Positions 1-6,595 of a DNA stretch of 52,516 nucleotides are shown here, in pieces. The notes under the pieces were generated by a model, which saw nothing but the letters and a program-made list of their open reading frames with translations, was not told the DNA's origin and did not search any database. The DNA lies in the NCBI GenBank assembly GCA_018268955.1, contig JAFDVO010000018.1:1-52516 (forward strand), given 5' to 3'. Numbering within the stretch: the first letter of the stretch is position 1; every line of letters starts with the position of its first letter. This DNA is from Acidobacteriota bacterium. GTDB taxonomy: Bacteria; Acidobacteriota; Vicinamibacteria; Vicinamibacterales; CAVVIG01. The position numbers and the translations under genes were made by a program.

Positions 1-24
1 GAACAACCTATTTAGCAACTACAG

Positions 25-732
25 CTAGGCGACGCCGCCGGCCTGACCCGGGGAACCGAGGTACTGCGTGAACCACTCGCCGGCAAGCGTTGCCACCTGC
101 TCGAGCGTGCCGGGCTCCTCGAACAGGTGCGTCGCGCCGGGGACGATGTCGAGGTGCACCACGGCGTGCATGCGCACAGCCGCCTCGCGGTTCATCTCGA
201 TGACCGGCGTATCGAGGCCGCCAACGATCAGCAGCGTCGGGCACCGCACCATCGCAAGCGCCGCCCCGGCGAGATCGGGGCGGCCACCGCGTGAGACGAC
301 CGCCCCAATCGCCTCGGGGCACGCAGCCGCCGCCATGAGTGCCGCGCCGGCGCCCGTACTCGCGCCGAAGAGCCCGATGGCCAGCCGTGAGGTCGCTGGC
401 TCACGCTGAAGCCACCCAACAACGCTGACGAGCCGCTCGGCAAGCATCGGGATGTCGAACCGATACTGGGCGGTCACGTCGTCCAGTGCCTCCTCGGCCT
501 GCGTGAGCAGATCGATCAGCAGGGTTGCCAGCCCTCGCTGCTCGAGCGTGCGCGCCACATGCTGGTTTCGTGGGCTGTGCCGGCTGCTGCCGCTCCCGTG
601 CGCAAACAGCACCACGCCGCGCGCGCCCGGTGGAATCCGCAGATCGCCCGCCAGCGAACCGCCCTCAACCGGCACGGTCACCGCCCCGGCCCGGCTCGCC
701 TGCTCCCCTGCTGCATGCATGCTGCGCCTCAC
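25..732 (-). CDS. Dienelactone hydrolase-like alpha/beta hydrolase
   Basis: This 235-residue cytosolic protein has an alpha/beta-hydrolase fold. A strand ending in FAHGSG forms the oxyanion-hole region. The nucleophile elbow is G-A-S-T-G near residue 125, an acid residue sits in GGLDTP, and the catalytic His is in GATHLFEEPG. Proteins of this type are often encoded beside, or fused to, a PRPP-binding phosphoribosyltransferase, and one lies two genes upstream here. The GTG start overlaps the TGA stop of the universal stress protein gene (shared bases 730-731), so translation is probably coupled. The substrate is unknown; hydrolysis of an ester or lactone is only a family-level guess. The ATG four codons further in is an alternative start. 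Confidence 0.85.
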   Translation of the reverse strand: MRRSMHAAGEQASRAGAVTVPVEGGSLAGDLRIPPGARGVVLFAHGSGSSRHSPRNQHVARTLEQRGLATLLIDLLTQAEEALDDVTAQYRFDIPMLAERLVSVVGWLQREPATSRLAIGLFGASTGAGAALMAAAACPEAIGAVVSRGGRPDLAGAALAMVRCPTLLIVGGLDTPVIEMNREAAVRMHAVVHLDIVPGATHLFEEPGTLEQVATLAGEWFTQYLGSPGQAGGVA

Positions 733-1190
733 AGGTGCGCGACGGTCCCAGGCGGATCGCTCAGCATCGTCGCCGGCATGCCCTCAGCCTTGACCGCCAG
801 CACCAGGCACGGCGACAACCCCATCACGAGCTCCGCGATGCTGCCGGTCGCCATCTGGAACGTCGGACCATGGCTGTGCGTCCCCATGACGATGAGGTCC
901 GCACCGTGCTCGGTGGCGTAGCGCGCGATCTCACAGCCAGGCGTGCCGAAGACGCAATCGACGGTGGCGTGCCGCTGCACGCGATCGCTGTCGTCGAGCA
1001 GACCGGCCAGCCACGACTTCGCCTCGGCCTCGGCAATCGCCCGCTTCTCCGACGCGATCGGTGCGGCGATCACGTGCATCACCAGCAAGGTCGCGCCGAA
1101 CGCGTCGGCCATGGACCGTGCGACGTCGAGGACGTGTGGCGCATGCACGCCTGTGTCGAGCGGCACGAGAACACGTTGAATGCTGATCAT
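729..1190 (-). CDS. Universal stress protein (UspA family)
   Basis: This 153-residue protein is a single UspA domain. It begins with the strand ISIQRVLVPLD and ends with the ATP-type loop pattern VMGTHSHG...GSIAELVM, followed by a closing beta strand (CLVLAV). The ATG at 1190 is chosen because homology begins exactly there; the open frame continues upstream only as antisense of the phosphoribosyltransferase gene. It lies 124 nt downstream of that gene on the same strand and overlaps the hydrolase start. The three genes form a compact stress-type operon. Nucleotide binding is likely from the loop; the physiological trigger is not visible. Confidence 0.9.
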   Translation of the reverse strand: MISIQRVLVPLDTGVHAPHVLDVARSMADAFGATLLVMHVIAAPIASEKRAIAEAEAKSWLAGLLDDSDRVQRHATVDCVFGTPGCEIARYATEHGADLIVMGTHSHGPTFQMATGSIAELVMGLSPCLVLAVKAEGMPATMLSDPPGTVAHL

Positions 1191-1314
1191 GGCTTCCCCC
1201 GGACGGCGCCCACCTCGGCGCCACGACGCCGCGGCATGGGGATCGAGTGGACCGAGAACCGCATGCGGCACGCCGAAACTGCGACGAGCCCGCGGCCGAG
1301 GCCCGGCACAGCCT

Positions 1315-1989
1315 TCAGGAACTCGCGACGGAGGCGGCAGCACCCTGCATTCGCGTTCGTGCCTCCTCGAGGAGGCGCTGGACCTCCTCGTCCGTGGTCT
1401 GCGAGAAGTCCTCGTACCACTCGCCGACCGCCTGGAAGAACGGCGGTTGCTGCAGACACACGAACCGGTCTGCGTGTCGCCGCACCCGACTGCAGCTCTC
1501 AGGTGCACCAACCGGAACGACCACGACGATGGACGCCGGCTGCAGTTGCCGCAGCCCGGCAATCCCGGCCTCCATCGTCGCTCCGGTCGCGAGGCCGTCG
1601 TCCACGAGCAGCACCACGCGCCCGGATACTGACATCGGCGCCCGTCCGGCTCTGAACGCACGTTCTCGACGCTCCAGTTCGACACGCTCGCGCGCAGCCG
1701 CGTGCGCCACGGCGGCCGGTGAGATGCCGGTCTGCTCGATGACGTCCGCGTTGAGCACCTGAACGCCGCCACTGGCGATGGCGCCCATCGCCAACTCGGC
1801 GTACCCAGGCACCCCCAGCTTGCGGACCACGAGCACGTCAAGCGGCGCGTGCAGCCGGCCCGCGATCTCCGCAGCGACCGGCACACCCCCTCGCGGCAGG
1901 CCGAGGACGACGACATCCGCGCGGTTGGCGTATTCGGTCAGGTGAGCGGCGAGTTGCCGACCGGCGTCTTCTCGATTCGCGAAGCGCAC
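1315..1989 (-). CDS. Phosphoribosyltransferase family protein
   Basis: This 224-residue type I PRTase-fold protein carries the PRPP-binding signature VVLLVDDGLATGATM near residue 125. It also has LGLPRGGVPVA near the N-terminus and a C-terminal segment ending in FFQAVGEWYEDFSQT, typical of the PRTases found beside dienelactone hydrolases and universal stress proteins. The GTG at 1989 is chosen as start because GAGGG lies five bases upstream and it gives the usual MRFxNREDAG N-terminus; an in-frame ATG at 2049 would add 20 unconserved residues. No nucleobase specificity can be assigned. A stress role is inferred from the neighbours. Confidence 0.85.
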   Translation of the reverse strand: MRFANREDAGRQLAAHLTEYANRADVVVLGLPRGGVPVAAEIAGRLHAPLDVLVVRKLGVPGYAELAMGAIASGGVQVLNADVIEQTGISPAAVAHAAARERVELERRERAFRAGRAPMSVSGRVVLLVDDGLATGATMEAGIAGLRQLQPASIVVVVPVGAPESCSRVRRHADRFVCLQQPPFFQAVGEWYEDFSQTTDEEVQRLLEEARTRMQGAAASVASS

Positions 1990-2359
1990 GATACCCTCGC
2001 GATCCGGGCAGGAGGCGGCCCGAGAGCCAACAGCCGTGGCCACGCGCACTCATGCGCGGCGTCCGGCTCACCTCGCCCAATACCGCACGTGCAAGAACAT
2101 GTCCCTTGCCGGCGAGCGCGAACTCGCACCATTCCCGCGGGTCACGCCCGCGCCATCACGGATACACCCGCCGCGTGCCACGGATTCGCGGCGGGAGTGG
2201 CGAAATGTCGTCAGCAACGCACGCCCTGAACCACGATCTCCCAGCGCTGGTCTGTCCCGTCGTTCACAACGCTGAGGAATAAGGGGTCCCGTGCCCGGGT
2301 GTCAGACTTGCAGCCGTACGGGTAACCGGCAGCACTCCCCGCAAGCAAGGAGCAGGGCC
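1990..2359. other. Divergent intergenic region
   Basis: This 370-nt stretch separates the leftward PRTase operon from the rightward DUF5335 gene and must hold both promoters. I see no convincing gene in it. Its only clear structure is the 9-bp perfect inverted repeat listed separately. No -10/-35 pair stands out on either strand. Confidence 0.5.
2167..2195. repeat. Perfect 9-bp inverted repeat in divergent promoter region
   Basis: The arms CCCGCCGCG and CGCGGCGGG are exact reverse complements separated by 11 nt. The repeat sits between the divergent PRTase and DUF5335 genes, about 165 nt from the nearer start codon. It could be an operator or simply a GC-rich hairpin; there is no T-run that would make it an obvious terminator. 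Confidence 0.45.
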
Positions 2360-2737
2360 ATGACCAGCGATATCCCTCGGCGTGAGTGGCAGCGCGCGCT
2401 CGATGAATTCAGCCTGGTGCACGGAGGCTGGCTGGTGTCACTGGACCTGCTCCCGCCCACCGAAGCTGCGCACCGCCAGTTCGGCAACCTGCCGCTGCTC
2501 GGCGTGACGACCGACCGTGACGAAGACGAGCCGATCATCATCGTGTCGGCAGGCTGCGGGGATGGGCAGGACATCTCGCACGTGATCCACCACCCGACCC
2601 GCGTCAGCCTGGAACAGACGACGACGCGTGAGGACGTGGCGCTGTCGATTGCCTCCGCAGACGGCTCGACGAGCGTGCTGAAGTTGCGCTCACCGGTCGC
2701 GCCGGATACAGTCGACGGACTTCCGCACGGACGTTGA
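2360..2737 (+). CDS. DUF5335 family protein
   Basis: This is a 125-residue soluble protein. It opens with IPRREWQRALDEFSLVHGGW and continues through the conserved core LPLLGVTTD and HVIHHPTRVSLEQT, ending in a short strand rich in SADGST. This pattern matches the uncharacterised DUF5335 family, which is frequent in bacteria near stress and desiccation-type genes. The ATG at 2360 follows an AGGAG ribosome site seven bases away; the longer open frame from 2291 has no such site. It converges with the metalloenzyme gene, with 12 nt between stop codons. Function unknown. Confidence 0.8.
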   Translation: MTSDIPRREWQRALDEFSLVHGGWLVSLDLLPPTEAAHRQFGNLPLLGVTTDRDEDEPIIIVSAGCGDGQDISHVIHHPTRVSLEQTTTREDVALSIASADGSTSVLKLRSPVAPDTVDGLPHGR

Positions 2738-2749
2738 GCCCGTCGTCGC

Positions 2750-3589
2750 TCAGGCGAGCATCTGCCGCAGGAGGGAATGGACCGTCGTGAGGTCTGCCCT
2801 GCCTTCGTGCGGGCCGGCATGCGTAGAACCTGCGACGATCAGCGGCACCGGGTTCCGCGTGTGTCGTCCGTGCCACGGCTCCTCCGCGTTCCCGTGATCC
2901 GCCACCATCATCAGCGATGTGTCGGTTTCCGCATCGAGATACCCGCGGACGAACCGGTCCAGTTCGGTCAGGCGCGCTGGAACGGTCTCTGGCTCGCGGT
3001 GACCGGCCCAATCGAGCGCCCAATAATCGAGGACGGTGAGGTGGTGCACCTCTGCCTCGCGTGCCAGGCGTCGGCCAGCGGCTTCGGGATCCGGCCAATA
3101 CGCCGGGCGATGAGCGCGAGGGTCGTCGAGCTCGAGCAGTTCGAGACCTGCGGCGCGTGCGGCGAATGCGAACGCAGACCGCATGTTCCGGCGTGACCCC
3201 GCTATCCGCTCGAGATACTCACGGCGATAACCGTTGGCGTGATACACGCTCAGACCCCGCCGAGCCGCCCACACGTGAATGCTGCCTTCTGTCAGCAGCG
3301 CCTGCAGACGCGCACCCGGATGCGGCCCCTGATGACGCCCCAGGACCTCTGCCGCGTTCACGCCGGTCAGGAGGCTGGTCTGCCCCGTTGCGGATTGGGG
3401 CAGTCCGTCGACGGCGAGTGTGGCGTCGAGCAGGCGATACTCCACGCCATCGCCGGAGAACGGCTCCAGCGCGAAGCCGTTCGTGAGCCGCGCGAGCGTC
3501 GGGAGGGACACCGTGCGCAGCGGACTGCGCGCATCGTCACTCAGCCCGAGGCCGTCAACGAACAGCAGGGTTACGCGAGATACGGCCAC
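2750..3589 (-). CDS. iPGM-like metalloenzyme (alkaline phosphatase superfamily)
   Basis: This 279-residue protein resembles a shortened cofactor-independent phosphoglycerate mutase or phosphopentomutase. It has the N-terminal metal site TLLFVDGLG, the nucleophile region GLPQSATGQTSLLTG around residue 60, and the C-terminal metal ligands DYWALDWAGH and MMVADHGN, followed by HTRNPVPLIVAG. It is much shorter than true iPGM (about 510 residues), so a generic metal-dependent phosphohydrolase or mutase is the safe call. The GTG at 3589 is chosen because the conserved first strand starts there and upstream residues are translated repeat. It may be transcribed after the kinase gene, but a large inverted repeat separates them. 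Confidence 0.8.
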   Translation of the reverse strand: MAVSRVTLLFVDGLGLSDDARSPLRTVSLPTLARLTNGFALEPFSGDGVEYRLLDATLAVDGLPQSATGQTSLLTGVNAAEVLGRHQGPHPGARLQALLTEGSIHVWAARRGLSVYHANGYRREYLERIAGSRRNMRSAFAFAARAAGLELLELDDPRAHRPAYWPDPEAAGRRLAREAEVHHLTVLDYWALDWAGHREPETVPARLTELDRFVRGYLDAETDTSLMMVADHGNAEEPWHGRHTRNPVPLIVAGSTHAGPHEGRADLTTVHSLLRQMLA

Positions 3590-3657
3590 GCACCATCGTG
3601 GCACACGGACAGGGCGGGCGGGGCTGGTCGCAGGCCGGGCCCCCGGGTTAGGGTGCG

Positions 3658-3766
3658 TTTCAAAACACAAGAGCGCCACCGCCGGAGTGCGCGGAGATCG
3701 CGGAGCTCCTATTTGAAAACAGTGTGGCTCCGTGTTCTCGGTGATCTCCGTGGTGGAGCGTTGAAA
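3658..3766. repeat. 9-nt-periodic inverted repeat (CGGAG family)
   Basis: The left arm reads TTTCAA followed by CCACC and CGGAG spaced every nine bases (GCCGGAG, GCGGAGATC, GCGGAGC). The right arm, read on the other strand, begins TTTCAA and then CCACCACGGAGATCACC, again with a nine-base rhythm. The arms face each other across a short centre, so the whole unit could fold into a long imperfect hairpin. It lies just past the hybrid kinase stop codon and upstream of the metalloenzyme. It looks like an interspersed palindromic element rather than a gene and may act as a transcription barrier. Confidence 0.6.
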
Positions 3767-3773
3767 CAGGCTC

Positions 3774-6422
3774 TTAGACTCGTTCTTCAGCGGTGGTGTC
3801 GGCCTCGGCCGATGTGCTCCGCTCGAACGCGTGCGGTTGCACGCGGAGCGTCGCACACGCAGTCACGAGCTGTGCGGGGGTGAACGGCTTCGCCAGGTGC
3901 CGGTCGTAGCCAGCCGCGAGGGCGCGCGAGCGGTCGTCGGCGCCGACGTAGGCGGTCAACGCCAGCGCCGGCACGCGCCCTCCCTGGTCGGCTGGCAGCG
4001 CTCGCACCTGCCTGAGGAATTCGTACCCGTCAATCCCCGGCATGCCGATATCACTCACGACAAGGCCGAGCCGCCGACCGTGGGCACGGACGTGTCGCAG
4101 CGCGTCCGGGGCGGACCGCGCAACCGAGACCTCGGCGCCGGCCTCGGTCAAGATCTCCCGCGCCAGTTCCCCCGCGTCGGCATCGTCGTCAACCACCAGG
4201 ATCGACAGGGACTGTAGTGATCGCGCCGACGTGTCCGTCTCGTCTGTGTCGTGAGCCGCGGTCGTCGACACCGCCGGTGTCGACATGGCTGGCAGGCGCA
4301 CCGTGAATGTCGCCCCCTGGTTGAGGCCGGGGCTCGACGCCTCGATCGCCCCGCCGTGCATCTCCACCAGGCTCTTGACGATCGAGAGGCCGAGGCCGAG
4401 CCCGCCGTGACCGCGTGTGACCGATCCGTCCGCCTGACGAAATCGCTCGAAGACATGCGGGAGGAAGTCGGACGAAATGCCCATGCCCGTGTCACTGACC
4501 TGCAGTTCGATCTGGTGGTCACGTGTGGAGAGGCGCACCGTCACCGCCCCACCGGCGGGTGTGAACTTGATGGCGTTCGTCAGCAGATTCCAGACGACCT
4601 GCTGCAGCCGCTGACTGTCGCCGCACACGGCGTGCGAGCCGGGGTCCTCGTGCAGGTGCAGCTCGATGTGCTTGGCGGCGGCCGTCGGACCTACGACGTC
4701 GAGGGCGGCACTCACGATGTCGTGCATCTCCAGGGCGACGGGGTGAATCCGCACCCGCCCGGAGATGATGGCGCTCATGTCGAGCAGGTCCTCGATCAAC
4801 TGTGACTGGATGCGCGCATTCCGCTGGATGGTCTGCACGGCGGTCAGCCGCTTGGCATCGCTCAGCGTCCCCTTGCTCAGCATGTGCGCCCAGCCCACGA
4901 TCGCGTTCAGCGGCGTTCGCAGTTCGTGGCTGAGGGTTGCCAGGAACTCGTCCTTGAGCCGGCTGACCCGCTCCGCCTCCCCTCGTGCCGCTCGCTCACT
5001 GGCCAGGAGCTGCTCGACGCGACGCTCGGCCTCGCGACGGTACTGCACGTCCGTGTTCGTCCCGAACCACTGGACGAGGGCGCCGGAGCTGTCGCGGAAG
5101 GGCACCATCCTGGTGAGGAACCACCGGAACGTGCCGTCGGCGCCCCGCAGCGGGAACTCCATCTCGAACGGTTCCCCGTGGGCCAGCGAGTGTGCCCAAC
5201 GCTCGAGGACCCTGGGCAGTTCCTCGGGATCGTGCACCTGCTGCCAGCCCCATCCCGTCATCTGTTCCGGGGTGGTTCCGGTGTATTGGTACCAACGTTC
5301 GTTGTACCAATAGATCCACCCGTCCGGCCGCGCCATCCACGCAAGCTGGGGGATCGCATTGGCCAGCTGCTGGAACTGCCGCGATGCCTCGCCTGCTGCC
5401 ATCTCCGACCGTTCCGCGCGTTCGCGCGCGCGAACCTGCAGCAGCGCGAGCACAGTGAGGATCGCGGTGATGGCGCCTCCGCCAGACCAGACGAACGGGA
5501 CGAGCCGTGCGCTCGATGAGCGGTCGATCGCCGCGGTCGAGAACATCTCGGCGGTCCAGCGCCGGCCGCCCACGTCCAGCGTCCGCGTGGCGCGCAAGCC
5601 GCCGGTCACGTCGGCCACGGCGGTCCTGTGGATCAACGCGGCCGGTGCAGGGGCACCGTCGTACAACGCAAACCCGGCGCGGGGGCGAGGGTTGCGCCCA
5701 AGGATGCCGCTGAACAGATCACCCGCCCGGAACGGGCTGTACACGAAACCGCGGAGCGTGCGCCGCCGATCCTCGACGGTCGGCGGCACGGCGCCTCCGT
5801 CGTACACCGGCATGTAGATCAGGAACCCCGGCTGCTTGGCTTCGTCGATTTCCTGCACCAGCGTCACCAGTCCAGAGGCCGTTGGTTCGCCGGTATCACG
5901 GGCGCGCTCCATCGCCGCGCGGCGCGTCGGCTCGGTGAACATGTCGTAGCCGATCGCGGCCTGGTTTCTCCGATCGAGCGGCTCCAAGTACAGGATCGCG
6001 TGGTACTCCTCTCGCGCATCCTCGGGCCACACGTGAAACGCAGCGCGCCCCTGTTGGCGCTGTGCGGCCTCAATACGGCGGACGTCCGCGGCAGGAATGC
6101 GCTCGCTGTAGCCGATGCCCTGGATACCCGGATACCGCTGCGGAACCTGGAGCCGATCGACAAACACGCGGAACTGTTCCGGCGAGTGCAGCTCGGTCGC
6201 GCCCAACAGTCCGGCCCCGGCGCGGAGCATCGCGGTATAGAGGTCGAGCCGATCCCTGATGCTGTCCTGCAGCCGATCGACGGCGACCTCGAACCGTTCC
6301 TGGTCCTGCGCCCCGGCGCTCTGCCGAATCTGCGTCGCCACCGCCGCGGTCGTGACGAGGCCGATGAGAAGGACCGCAATGGGGAATGAAGGCCACCGAC
6401 GACGCCCGGACATCGTGGCCAT
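3774..6422 (-). CDS. CHASE-PAS hybrid sensor histidine kinase
   Basis: This 882-residue membrane sensor has TM1 at about residues 12-30 and a periplasmic CHASE domain at about 45-245, containing the family pattern GIQGIGYSERIP and MFTEPTRRAAMERARDTG. TM2 lies near 308-330, a PAS domain at about 345-465 (YNERWYQYTG) and a HisKA domain with the phospho-acceptor His499 in SHELRTPLN. The HATPase domain has N616, DTGMGI and GLGLGLSIVK. A C-terminal receiver domain has acidic ILVVDDDAD and acceptor Asp791 (VSDIGMPG). No separate response regulator is adjacent, so phosphate flow may be internal or to an unlinked partner. The first ATG overlaps TAGAAT at 6421-6426; if that is a -10 box, the ATG at 6413 is the true start. 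Confidence 0.92.
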   Translation of the reverse strand: MATMSGRRRWPSFPIAVLLIGLVTTAAVATQIRQSAGAQDQERFEVAVDRLQDSIRDRLDLYTAMLRAGAGLLGATELHSPEQFRVFVDRLQVPQRYPGIQGIGYSERIPAADVRRIEAAQRQQGRAAFHVWPEDAREEYHAILYLEPLDRRNQAAIGYDMFTEPTRRAAMERARDTGEPTASGLVTLVQEIDEAKQPGFLIYMPVYDGGAVPPTVEDRRRTLRGFVYSPFRAGDLFSGILGRNPRPRAGFALYDGAPAPAALIHRTAVADVTGGLRATRTLDVGGRRWTAEMFSTAAIDRSSSARLVPFVWSGGGAITAILTVLALLQVRARERAERSEMAAGEASRQFQQLANAIPQLAWMARPDGWIYWYNERWYQYTGTTPEQMTGWGWQQVHDPEELPRVLERWAHSLAHGEPFEMEFPLRGADGTFRWFLTRMVPFRDSSGALVQWFGTNTDVQYRREAERRVEQLLASERAARGEAERVSRLKDEFLATLSHELRTPLNAIVGWAHMLSKGTLSDAKRLTAVQTIQRNARIQSQLIEDLLDMSAIISGRVRIHPVALEMHDIVSAALDVVGPTAAAKHIELHLHEDPGSHAVCGDSQRLQQVVWNLLTNAIKFTPAGGAVTVRLSTRDHQIELQVSDTGMGISSDFLPHVFERFRQADGSVTRGHGGLGLGLSIVKSLVEMHGGAIEASSPGLNQGATFTVRLPAMSTPAVSTTAAHDTDETDTSARSLQSLSILVVDDDADAGELAREILTEAGAEVSVARSAPDALRHVRAHGRRLGLVVSDIGMPGIDGYEFLRQVRALPADQGGRVPALALTAYVGADDRSRALAAGYDRHLAKPFTPAQLVTACATLRVQPHAFERSTSAEADTTAEERV

Positions 6423-6426
6423 TCTA
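6421..6426 (-). promoter_or_regulatory. Candidate -10 box for hybrid kinase
   Basis: TAGAAT read on the minus strand lies seven bases before the ATG at 6413. Its spacing matches other TANNNT boxes in this window and would make the mRNA leaderless from the second Met. No clear -35 element was found. Confidence 0.4.
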
Positions 6427-6543
6427 AGCTGGCGTCGACGCGGTGCCCGGCCTGCGACACGTGTTGTGCTGTGCGGCTGAGCTGTCCCCACTCGGGCTGG
6501 CGTGGCTGCTGCGGGGACGAGGACGGGAGGGTCAGGACGTGAG

Positions 6544-6574
6544 CCACGGAGGTCGCGCCGGGCGGCCTCCGTGG
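6544..6574 (-). terminator. Stem-loop terminator after porin-cytochrome operon
   Basis: The arms CCACGGAGG and CCTCCGTGG are perfect reverse complements around a 13-nt loop. They begin 22 nt past the stop codon of the outer-membrane porin gene. No T-tract follows, so termination would be inefficient or factor-assisted. The stem shares the CTCCGTGGTGG core with the inverted repeat at 3658-3766. Confidence 0.55.
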
Positions 6575-6595
6575 TGGCGGGTCTCTGCTGCGTCG

